DNA of 64,000 nucleotides, taken from Archegozetes longisetosus (lineage: Eukaryota > Arthropoda > Arachnida > Sarcoptiformes > Trhypochthoniidae). The notes below the pieces were generated by a model. That model saw only the letters and a list, made by a program, of their open reading frames with translations, was not told the DNA's origin and ran no database searches. Location: the NCBI GenBank assembly GCA_018873245.2, contig JAEMBT020000006.1, forward strand, positions 3,691,855-3,755,854. The letters run 5' to 3'. This document shows positions 36,255-48,400 of the stretch, piece after piece; within the stretch, counting starts at the first letter, position 1, and each line of letters starts with the position of its first letter. Made by a program: the position numbers and the translations under genes.

Positions 36255-36878
36255 TAGTGGTTCCCAAACTATTTTTCTTGAGGAGTACCGAAATGTCTAA
36301 AAAAATTTCGTAATCCATTTAGAGAACCTTCAGAACCGTTTTAGTCAATGAAGTACGTAAATCATTTTCTACTCTTAATTTAGATCCACATTTAGTCATT
36401 TAGATAAACAATCCTAGAGGAAACACTCACACAAATACGTTTAAAGGAAAGATTTTGACTGACAGCAAATTTTGCTAATTTTGATTTTTTTCAATGTCAA
36501 TCCAGAAAAGAGTTAGGTTTACATTATTATAATTCATTCTCAAGCGTTAAATTCATGACATTTCAGAGTTTATTTATATATTGGAGGACAATATACAGAT
36601 TTAGTACTCATTGATTCATAATTCTCAATATAAAATAATCTGAAATCATCTCTTATGTATAATTATGTATTTAGTTAACAGTTCTCTGTATCAAGACTTA
36701 CAGTACACTAAAGACTTTCAATAATTCAAAAGATTTTTAAAGTCCGAAAAGTGTTCATTAAGAAATCTGAAGCCGCGATTCACTTCTAATAATATTTTTT
36801 AAAAATCACTATGCAGCCCATCTCAGATTACTTTTCTCGATCCTCTTTTGGGTCGCGACCCATCATTCGAGACCCCTG
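36255..36878 (+). mobile_element. hAT-like repeat, copy 2, with target duplication
   Basis: It starts TAGTGGTTCCCAAACTATTT and ends GGGTCGCGACCC ... GAGACCCCTG. The flanks CTCTGAAG (36247-36254) and CTCTCAAG (36879-36886) form an 8-bp duplication with one difference. It is homologous to 24723-25405 in the same orientation. Noncoding; the short open frames inside are not conserved between the copies. Confidence 0.75.
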
Positions 36879-36886
36879 CTCTCAAG

Positions 36887-39094
36887 TTCTACCAATACAG
36901 ATACAAATAGAATAACAAATAGATCATAATATTATGATATACTCGATTGATTATCAGGTTAATAACTATCAAAGCTTAAGGATAGAAAACAAGATATATT
37001 ATTATAGATAAGTTATAGTTTCGTAACACAACAGATTCCTATTTGTAACATCACTTCAATGTTGTTTTCCTATAATAGTGTAGTAAAAATAATTCATAGA
37101 ATTCATATAGCAATGAATTTTCTTATAAATATAGCGCATGCGATTCTTATACCGTCCTTCAGGTTTTGCAGCAGCCAATGGGATGCAATTCTTCATCTAT
37201 TATTATAATAACGAAGGCTAAGTTTCTCAAAAATTTTATATCATAAATTTGAATGAAGTGGAGAAGAGAACAGTCTATCGGTATTTTTTTTCGAAGAACA
37301 AAGGTTTCGGAAAACTAGTTTCGTAGTGTAAGTGAGCCCTTTTTGTATGTGAATCAGTCATAACACAAGTTTTTCTGAAGTGAATCACACAGAATTAAGA
37401 ATATAGAAAAATACTCTCAACAGTAAGTGATTTTTTATCTTTATTTTCAGTTAACTTTCTTCTATTCTCTCAACATCTTATAATTTTGATCAAATTCTAT
37501 CAATTTTTGCCGAGTTTTGTAAGCTTTCAGTTACTACTAGTTCTGGCTTAAGATATATGGAATTACATTATTTTACAATAATGAAGCCATATATTAAACG
37601 AAAAGTTTGAACCGAGATTGTGAACAAAAGTGAAATTATGTAATTTATTCATTCACTACTGAATTCGAAGTTAATTGGTGTTTAGAGGAGGAAACTTCGA
37701 AATTTCTGTAAAAGTGATTCGCTTTGAATATATTTGAATTTTATATTTTAGATTATAAGCTGAATGATGTAAATTATATCTGATCACGATTTATTATATG
37801 AATTTTCTTTAGTTAATGCGTTAATTTTGTCAATTCCTTAATGAGTAACATCTTTTGTTAAGCAATTGGATCAGTCTATTGCATACTTATTCGACTACAA
37901 CTTTGTCTTGTAGAAGGAAAAGTATTTACGTTTCCCAACTTATTAAGAAATTTGTGTCTAAAAAAGGAATTGAATATTCACTTTATTGTCTTTTGTGTCA
38001 ATTGGATCGAGCATCTTAAGACATTGAAAATTTATTTGTTTATTTGAAAAATTTTATGAAAAAAAATTTGTTAAATATTCACCGAAGCATTAACCACATT
38101 AAATTAATTTCATAAATAATTCATTTTGTAGGAAATCCTTCAAACCAAATTATTCGGACGGGAAATCAAAGATAAATAACTGAATCTTCAGCTTGTGAGA
38201 AGGTAAAATTTTAGCAATAGAATTTAGGGTCTTTAGTTTTCTTAAAATAGAAATTTTTTATCTAAAAATTTTTATTATAGTGAAAAGTATAGTGAAATAG
38301 CTACTGAGCTTATTCATTTGTTATCTGCTTTATTCAAAGGCCTAATTCCAAATGAAAAGAAAATCTGATGCAAGAACGGTTCATTTAGTATGCTTATCAT
38401 TTTGACATCTTTTTAATAAAAATCATTTTATATTTAGAGTAAAAGCGAAAAAAGTTTATCAAAAGTTTGTAATGAACTCGAAAAAATCAAATTAGAACTC
38501 TTTTTAAACATTTTATGTTTTTTGAAATTTTTTCATAAGTTATTTATTATCGAGATTCTGAAAACCTTTTGAAATTTATAATATTATTATCTAAATTCAT
38601 AACTTAATTAAATAATTGCTGACTGTTGAATAGGATGATAGTTAAATAGAATTTCGAGAACAGTAGTTCAAAATATGGTCCACAGAAAATTTTTAGAAAT
38701 TTCAGATAAAATTAATTTGGTTTTAATCCTAATTTTGATATTAAAGAATTCATTTAATATATTTGTACAATGAGTTTCAAGCATAATTCAAGAAATTCAT
38801 GTTAAATCAGCAATCTACTTATTAATTCATTCTGGCTCTTAAGATAACTAAATTTGAGAGAGGTTTTAATTTAATTTGAAAATAATACTAATTTATTTGA
38901 ATATTTATTGTTAGCTTATCCTGAAAGATTAACTGCTGTAATTCATGCTCGAGGCTCTCGTACTGACTTTTAAAATAAACTCTTCTAATGTATTTTTAAT
39001 GAAGAATCAGAATATCCAACCGATTTTGCTCTAACTATAATAGTTTTTGTTCTACGCTACGAGAAAATCATTTTTTCTTATCTTGTACTATATA
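36887..39094. other. Upstream region of the GPCR gene
   Basis: No coding sequence is recognised. A GC-richer patch at 37130-37200 contains a CCAAT motif (cagccaatggg) and could belong to a promoter or a noncoding first exon of the GPCR gene 2 kb downstream. This is speculative. Confidence 0.3.
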
Positions 39095-39310
39095 TCCCCT
39101 TCAAGCTTGATGACCATTTGTGACCGTAGGAGGAGCGAAGATATACCAATGGCGGCACTTTGAGAATTTATTTCTTTAATTTTAATATAATGAGGTCGAG
39201 CTCAGAGCTGTATATGAGTAATCTATTAAAGAGATAAATTTGCAAAATGCCGCCATTGGTATATCTTCGCTTCCCCTGCGATGGCGAATGATCATCGAAC
39301 TTGAAGGGGA
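39095..39310. mobile_element. 216-bp hairpin MITE just upstream of GPCR exon 1
   Basis: This is a near-perfect palindrome. Left TCCCCTTCAAGCTTGATGA pairs with right TCCCCTTCAAGTTCGATGA (reverse-complemented), and both arms contain GCGAAGATATACCAATGGCG. TATA-like sequence flanks both sides. It lies 112 bases before the in-frame ATG of the receptor. Confidence 0.75.
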
Positions 39311-39421
39311 ATATATAATATCCTTAAATATCATGATTATAGCTTCTATTATTAAAGAAATGTATATATATAGCTTTCGCAACACTTGAATAGTACTAAC
39401 GGAACAACACCAAAGGATATA

Positions 39422-42400
39422 ATGAATAACAGTGATAAGAAGAATGTGACAGAAGCTGGTCCCTTCCTTGATAACGACACAATACAGTTTCCACGTCCAC
39501 ACGAAATGCTTGAGCCATGGATTGCAAATCCATACTTCTTCCCAATTTTGGTCACTTATATCATTACATTTATTATTGGCGTTTCGGGGAATATATTAGT
39601 TATTTGGGTTATGGCTGGAGATCGAGCTGACCGTTCGGTCCCTTCTATATTTTTGGTCAGTCTCGCTGTTGCAGATTTACTGCTTTTGGTGATTTGTGTA
39701 CCTCTTGATGTGGCGCATTATTTCGTGATCCAATGGGATAAAGAGGGAATTGTCTGTAAATTAGCTGCTTTTGCGGAAAGTGTTTCAGCCTTTGCATCGG
39801 TACTGAATTTGGTTGCTATTGCTTTTGAAAGGTATGTTTGCAAACCTAATGATTACCTTTCATCTTGATTTGAATTTTTCTTAATGATAAAGTAATAAAC
39901 CACAATTGATATAATCTCACATCCATTCGAAGCTCGAAGTCTCCCTCAAATTTACCTTACATATTGAAGAATAAATGATAAGTTTTACACGAAATACTGC
40001 TTGATTCAAAACTCAAGCTTGTAGAATAACGTGACTATTCTGTTGGACATCCACTTTACTCTGATGTTTATTATGATAGACATAGGCAATAACATTGCCC
40101 CAAAAGGATGATTCTTTTATCAAATAATGCCAAATACTTTACTAAATGTTTATAATTTCTCTGACAAGTATGACAATACTCCAACAAATTATCTTTGTTC
40201 TTAATTATTGACCAAATCTAAGAAAAACAAATATGCTTAAATTCTTCAATGTTATTTCGATTCATTAAGTCGAATTCTCGACCATTTCATCCAATTAGTA
40301 CTATTTTTATTCCAAAGAAGTGAACATAATTAGCCTCTTTATTTCAAATGCTCTATGATGACGATCAAGTGAAATGTAATTCGTAAGCTTTTAATTTCTC
40401 AGAGAAAAAGTCGCGTAGGCAAAATTTGAGTCGGTTCAATAAAAGCAAGAGCATAACTTCATTGTAGAAATTCATTTTTAAAAATGTACAGTTTGTAAGT
40501 AGAAAACCTTTAATGAATATAGATTTATTTAAAGATTGTCAAATTAATAATCCTTTTCTTCTTTAATATAAATGAGACGTCATTTGCCATATGTTTAAAG
40601 AAAAAGAAACGATAATGCTTTTAATTTAGGGAACAAGAAAATAAAACAAACAATTTACCCACCAATAGATTTCTTTCACCAGTTTTAGTGCTTGAGTACA
40701 TGTTACTTATCAGTTAATGGAGCCAATATTTTTATAGACACAATAGATGTATTGTATCGATACTTTCGAGCTAATTTTATATTTTCTTTCTATTGAATAT
40801 CTTGCTTAAAATCAATTAAGTTCTAGTAATCTACTGGATTTATTATATTTTACTATCGAATTATTATCGATGTATTGAAAAGTATTCTGTTCATTTGGTG
40901 CATGCTTTTATGTTTCTTTAAGAGCGAAATAAATCCCTACAACTAAAAATTCGCACAAAATTCAAAATACCATAACATTTCTTGTAGCTAAACAGAATTT
41001 GAAGAGTAATATATGTATCGAAAGTAGTGATGTTTTGCTTTTCGAAAATGAAATGAAAAGTTAAGAACTAATTTCTATTAATCGAAATTGAAATACAATT
41101 GAAACGAAAAAAGTTCTTAAAAGCGAAATTGAAATTGAATTCAAAAAGCGAAACGAATCGAATTAAATACTGTAATGGTTACATTAGATATTAAAATCGT
41201 TTGAGTGAAACCAGACTAGAAATGATTGTGTTTTTAAAACTGATGCTAAATGTATTAATACACAACTTTTTAAATAGCTTGTTTAAAAACTTTAAACTTC
41301 TAAATATTTCTCATTATAAAAGCCTGTATTGAAAAACACTTTAATTTATAATTATTAATTTTTTGTATTCAAAATTATATTAATATTCTGGTAAGAAATT
41401 AAAATCGAAATACAATCGAACTTGAAAGCGAAACATCACTAATCGAAAGAGTATTAAATAAAGTCTAGTTCAACATAGTTTAGTTTGTTATCTGGCGCTT
41501 TTCGATCATTAGTCTTCACCTTCTTCATGATGTCGATTGTTACAATTTCGATGAATTTCAATGAAAACAGACAAAAAAAAGCCATTCACTTTTTACGCAC
41601 CTTTTTCAAATAGAACTTAAAAAAAATCAACTTATAAGACTTAATTATTTGTGTAGAGAATAATATACCATTGAAAAGATCCAATGGCTCGGGCTGTAAA
41701 GCCATCAAAATGAACCACTAAAATAAGAAAATCTACTCAAAAGCTAGTGTATCTTATTTGTGCCCTAAGAACTGTGCCATTGATTGAAAAATTGATTTTA
41801 AAGAGTGTATAGAGAAACGATTGGTTCTACTCCTAAATAAATGTAATGAGGACGGCAAATAAGTCTTTTGGCCGGATTTGGAAATAGCCTATTACGAGAG
41901 GAACATGATCTCAACTTTAAGTAAATTTGGTATAAAGTTTGTCAAGCGCAAACATAACACACCAAACGTTCCCCAATTAACGGGTGTAGTCTATGAGATT
42001 AGTCTCGTTTACAATTAAAATAAAGCAACTCAAATGATGCGCAATCATAAAGTCATATATGCCAAATTAAAGGTTAAAATTCCCTCTTTTGATTAACATT
42101 CGTCTCGCATTTGTCACTCGATTGTAAACAGCAAAAATGTTGACTGCAAAAGAGGCAACACATTTAGCCCTTGTAAATTGTTATGTGAAAGAGAAGTCAA
42201 TCGATCCAACCAAAGCTAAATTCAATTGTTACCAACAATTCAAGAATGTTTTGCCGAAAAGTACAATCTACTATATCATGAGAAGATACGAAGAGCGAGG
42301 AAAGCATGAGAAAAGGCATGGTGGTGGACCAAAACCCACGATAATGACACCACTGAATATTCGCAAACTTTCCACGTTGTTCAACAATAATGACAAAGTT

Positions 42401-45400
42401 TCCTTACGTGATGCTGCAAGAAAATTTAATTGTCATTATACATATATTCGCAAAACGTTAATGAAATGCACAAATATTAGATATCGAAAGAAACAGAGAA
42501 GTCCAAATTATGATAATGAAAATATTATGATGGTAAGAAGACAATGCCGTTTGTTGCTTCGAAAGTTTCAGAAAAAAGTTTTCGTGCTTGATGATGAAAG
42601 TTATTTTCCACTTTCTAAACCCCAAATGCCAGGAAATGACAAGTTTTACACAGATGATATTGAGACAACACCTCCAAATGTTAGATTCAAATCTAAGCGA
42701 AAATATGAGCCTAAGATAATGATTTATCTTGCCATAAGTGAGAGAGGACATTCATCAATTTTCCTGAAGAGAAGCAAGCTTGCAATCGATGCAAAAACTT
42801 ATTCTCAAACTTGTTTGAAAAAATTTCTGCTTCCATTCTTGGAGAAATATCATAGTGATGGAGAATATGTATTTTGGCCTGACAAAGCTCCCTCCCATTA
42901 TGCGAGAATGACGATTGACTATTTAAATGAAAACAAAGTACCGTTTGTTATGAAAAGCATGAACCCAACTAATCTGCCGCAATGCAGACCAATCGAAGAT
43001 TTCTTCGGTCAATTAGGAGCAGAAGTGTACAAGCACGACTGGAAAGCAAAGAACCTCGATCAATTGTCAGGAAGAATAAAAAGATGTCTATTAAAGATGG
43101 ATTTCAAAGCTGTCCAGCGAAATTTCAGGGACATCAGGAAAAAAATTCGAAAATGTGCTGACTATGGACCTTATCATGTTGTTCATTAGTTTTTTGTAGT
43201 TATGAATGATGTAAATTCTATAAATCATGCATTAAATAATGAAAATCTAATTAAGATGCTCACAGTCTTGATTAAAATCCAGACTAATCTCATAGAATAC
43301 ACCCGTTACTACGAATTGAGAAGTTTTGGAGTCTCCTTAAGTCAAACGTTTATAAAAATGACTGGAAGGTCAAAAATAATGATCAATTGAAGAACCGCAT
43401 TAGACAAGAATTACGCGAAATCTGTCCAGAAGTCATAACTGACCTCATGAAGAATGTGAAGACTAGTGCCATTGTATTTACCTAGTATTTTAGTTAGTAA
43501 ATAAAAAACAAATAAAAGTCAAGCCTAACATTACACAGCCGTATTATACACTTAAGGAGATTGGAAGGATTCCAACTTATATATTATGAAGACTGTAATA
43601 TTGTGATATTTCAAATTTTTTATTTATCAAAACATTTTAAAACTTTACATGATTCTAACAGTTTAAGCTTTTGAAATCTTACTCGAAATACATATTTAGA
43701 AAAGAACTTCTGATTGAATTTTTTATATCTAATATTTATTTATCCTGATCTTTCCTTTACAGATTCACTGTCATAGTATTTCCAATGAGCGCTCGATCTT
43801 TGTGTACAATGTCGAACTGTAAGAAAATAATGATTATTGTTTGGTCGGCATCACTTTTATTGGCGACCCCAGTCATATTGACAAAGGTAATTGTATCCTA
43901 ACTCGTAAATAAGTCTTTTTTCAACATGACAAATAAGTAGTAAATAAGTAGGCAAAAGGATTGCACTCTTAGCTCACATATCATATCTCGTTGATTGAAC
44001 TAATGATTCGCTTACGGATGTCACCTTTCAGATGATTCAAAGCGGGACAAAAAAGTGCAAAGGGGGGACTAAAGTATACTTTTTTATGAAAGATTTCATA
44101 ACGCATAAAGGGAATAAAGTATAATTTTTGCAAAAAAGAATATTCATTATCATTTGTCATAAATTGAAGTTAAAATAACTCAAAATACTTAAAATAAGTC
44201 TTTTTCAAAGTCAAATTAAATAATGGAAGGAAAAATTTAGTAATGCTTTTGATATGCAAAATCTAGAAATTAAACATATGATTCGTTTGATAGAGTTAGA
44301 TATTAGTAGTCTGTGCTCATTTTTTTCAATTCGGTTTTAAGATTTAATACTTTATGCTTGCATTCAATGCCATCCATGGTATTAAACATCAGTCCTTAAT
44401 TCCTTCTGGACTCATTGGGATCATAACTTTATTTCTACAATTATTTATTGATAAATACTTGAACTTCTTTAAAATTTGAATTTTTATCAAAATAATTTAA
44501 ATAAAAACTAGGTTTTATAATCTTTAAGGAAGATAAGTAAACTTCAGCCCATTCCGGGACACGAGGTGTTCTGGTTTATACTTTACCTGGACATGTGACA
44601 ACCCTCTTTAATTTGGAACTGTCCCAGCGAAATCGAACGGGTGGTACCTGCTCCTACTACTAAATAGAAAGAATTTGAGTTACAATTTAGAACTTAATGA
44701 ACAGATTATTTCATAAGAACTTGAATATTTAGTCTCGATTTCTAACCGTTAACTAGATTCGAGAACTTATCCATGGGATATAAGCTTTCTGGATTTAATA
44801 ATCAAGTTGTTATATAAAATATACAATATTGTTATTCTGCAATTAAACTTGTCTGTCTATGAATTTTATGCTGTTACTGCTGATGCACTAAAATGAAAAT
44901 GTGGTGATGCCAAAGATATAATACTTGAGATCGTTTTTATCATATGATCAATATTTCTGAATGTAACATAAGAATACGATAGAGAGCAGTCGATCATTCA
45001 CAATTGATTTATCATAATCAACGATAATTACTGCTATTAGGAAGTGCTCTCAGTCGCATGCTTATATTACATTCAAAAATACTGATCACATGATAAAAAC
45101 GATCTCAAGTATTATTTCTTTGGCACCGCCTCAAATACTCAAGATCGGGAAAAGTCTTAAACTCTTCACTTTTTACAACGAGATTTTTCTTAAGAAAACA
45201 TTTTTTCGATTAAAAGTTTTATTGAATTTCACCTTTTCTACTTTAAGAATACTGTAAGGAATACATTCTCTAATTCTGAAACATCAGTGACTTTAAATTT
45301 ATGCAAAGAATCGCATGATTGGAGAGGAATTTCTATAAGCATCTACAGATTTGTTACTTTATTCGCTTTGCCATCCCTTCTAATGATTGTATGCTATTCA

Positions 45401-48400
45401 TGGGTCATCATTGAGTTATGGATTTCTACTATAACTATGGATGAGTTAACACAAAATTGGTATAAAAACACGATAAAACTAATACGATTATCAAATTAGG
45501 AACAAATTCATTCTTATATAATATAATTGATTAGTGCTCATCAAAATTCTCCGCCACCTTTGCAACACTTGAGAGCTGATTCAAGAGCTAGTATTAGTCA
45601 CGATCAGAACTTCCCAAGACACACATCAAACCGTAACGTATCGAGAGGCCACACCAGAGATGTGAAGAGAGCGCGACAACAAGTGAGTTATTCTCATTCT
45701 TTGATTCAAAAATGAATTAAGGCTTTTGATAGCTCGATCCGTAATTTTGATTCTGAAATATTGTTAAAGATTGGTTTCTTATTCCTTGAAATTTTAATCT
45801 ATTTGACTCATTCAATGCTAATTTTTTCCATAAATTGTAGAATCAAATTATAAATTGAAAATTTTGCCAAGCCATGGATAGAATTTTGAAAGGAAACCTG
45901 AGAATTTATAGCTTTATTATCCAATTATTGTTGTTAATTTATTTTATCGAAATATAAGCTTGTATATCAATATTAAAAATCTGAGTAAGTAAACATTTTA
46001 ATTCTAACTAGCATGATCAACTTTTTCCAGGACTTTTTCCTTGGAAAGTCCTCAATTTTAGTTACTTTTTCCAACATCTTGGAAAGGTCTTCCATTGACA
46101 TTAAAATGTTCCAGAAAAAAAATTATTGAAAACCCTCTTGAGCTCAACTGTTATGAAAAAAAAACTGTAATTTAACAACAAAACTCAAAAGGAAATAATG
46201 ATATGAGAGTATACTTTGTTATAAAAATCAATAGAAAAATAGGTTATAATCAAAATTGAATAATTGCTAGTATAAGTCAACAAAAAATTATAAAAGTATT
46301 ACACATTATTTACAAACATTCAGTGAAAGAATAATATTAATGTTTGTTTTTAAATTAAATATTAAATTAATTTTAAGCAAATATATTGGCATTCAATCAA
46401 AGACTATAGTTGCAAGTAGTGATGTATAGCTTAAGACTAAGAATAAGAGGTTTCACGTCAATTCAGCGCAAGTCAATTCAGCGTCGACAATTCAGCGCCA
46501 ACAATTCAGCGCTGCGACAATTCAGCGCCGCGACAATTCGGCGCTACGACAATTCGGCGCTGCAACAATTCAGTGCTTTGACAATTCGGCGCTACGACAG
46601 TTCAGCGCGTAAAAATTCAGCGCTGCGACAATTCAGCGCACGTTTATTATAAATTAATTTTAAAGGAGAACAGAGACCTCTAGACTATTCGGTGTTCACA
46701 AGAAATAAATTTTTACCAAAAAATGTACAAAATATAACACATAAATGTTTTGATTACTGAATAAACATATTTGGATTTCACTACTAATATTCCATAATTT
46801 ATAATCATATTCTTATTAAATATAATTATTCTAAAAATATTTCTGCTTAATTCAAATCAACTGAATTACAAATAAAGATTCTATCACCTATAAGTATGTT
46901 TACTTGTAATTGTTGGTTGAAAGTAAACACTTTTATAGATTGAAATTAGTGTCCCGTGAACACCTATTAATTTAGAGCTTCTGTTTTTCTTTAAAGTAAT
47001 CAATTTTCCTGAAATTTTCAAAATGCGCTGAATTATCGCAGCGCTGAACTTTTTGCGCGCTGAATTGTTGCAATGTTGAATTGTCGTAGCGCTGAATTGT
47101 CATAGCGCCCAATTGTTGTAGCGCTGAATTGTCGCAGCGCTGAATTGTTATAGCGCTGAATTGTCATAGCGCCCAATTGTTGGCGCTGAATTGTCGTGCG
47201 CTGAATTGATTGTGCTGAATTGACGTGCTACCGAATAAGACTAAGCAAAATAAGATATATTAAAATCGTTTGGCTTAAGACTAAGACTAACGAGGGAGGG
47301 TATCGAAGTGTAAATCTCAGAATTTGATAAAACTTTTTTTTACAAGCTAATTTCAAGGCGCTGATTACGAATATAAAGTTTATTTTTGCGTAAAGTGAAA
47401 TCTACATACTTTTTGAACAGTTTCCTAGTAGCCATTGTTCTCAATATTAATAGTAATCAAAGATTGAGAGAGAAGTGTTTATGATAATGAATAAAAATTA
47501 AAGTTTATCTTAATTTTAGATAATTTAATTTCACTTTTGGTCTCTTTTGTTGTATTGACTCAACTCTTTAACAGTTTTGAGATTAAAACAAATAAAAACA
47601 TCTTTTTTGTCAACAAAAAATTAATTCATTGGTATCTCATTTCAGAACTGATTTCTTTTATTGATTTCTTATTCTCAACCGAATGATTGAAATTTTAAGA
47701 ATTCAAACAATATTTCGAAAGTTCATAGACTTCTGCATCGTTCAATCCTTAATTGAAAATCCTTTAGCCCTTTTTTAAGAATTTATTAAAAGCTTGTTAA
47801 GAACTTCAAACATCTTATTAATTAATAAATATAAAACTAATTATTATACGATAAAACAATGTTGGCTTTATTTCAAAAATAATAAGCAATAGTTGAATAA
47901 ACCTTTTTTGAAAGAAATATAATTAATAGAAAAGATAAGAATTGATAATATATCTTTCTTTTAGAGAAAATTCTTAATCAATATTGATACTATTACTTTG
48001 ATCTCAATCTTAAATTCGAGAATATAAATGTCTGCTTTACTTTAAATGAGCAAACTTGTTACCAGGATTGTTCTCAATGTTCAGAAGGTTCTTTTATTAC
48101 TTGTAGCCGGTGCATAAATCCTCTTTGCTTTACACATTACTTTATAAATTACCACTTTTGTTATGGTTTTCAGTGCTAAATTTTAACTTTAGGCAAAAAT
48201 AAACTTGATATTCGTAATCAGCACATTGAAATTAGCTTGTAAAAAATTTTTTATCAAATTCTGAGATTTACACTTCGATACCCTTCCTCGTAAGTCAGAC
48301 AAATGATTTTTGGATTTTCAAATTAAGACTAAGATTAAGACAAATGAAATTTCTTTCTATAAAATTAAGACTAAGACAAGAGAAACATATTTATACGAGT

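Larger units (their letters stand above)
41690..43480 (+). pseudogene. Old mariner transposase split by a younger mariner
   Basis: The first part (41690-41979) reads KASVSYLCPKNCAID, then KECIEKRLVLLLNKCNEDGK, a stop, VFWPDLEIAYYERNMI and KHNTPNVPQL. The second part resumes at 43307 as RIEKFWSLLK, then KNDWKVKNNDQLKNRI and a normal mariner C-terminus ending near 43480. The junction is exact: removing 41980-43306 plus one TA restores the frame through PQL-LRIEKFW. The N-terminus is missing or unrecognisable, and stops are present. Confidence 0.82.

Noticed and set aside
46410..46652. Repetitive open frame with RRQFSA units
   Set aside because: Product of the 16-bp minisatellite arm of a foldback element.
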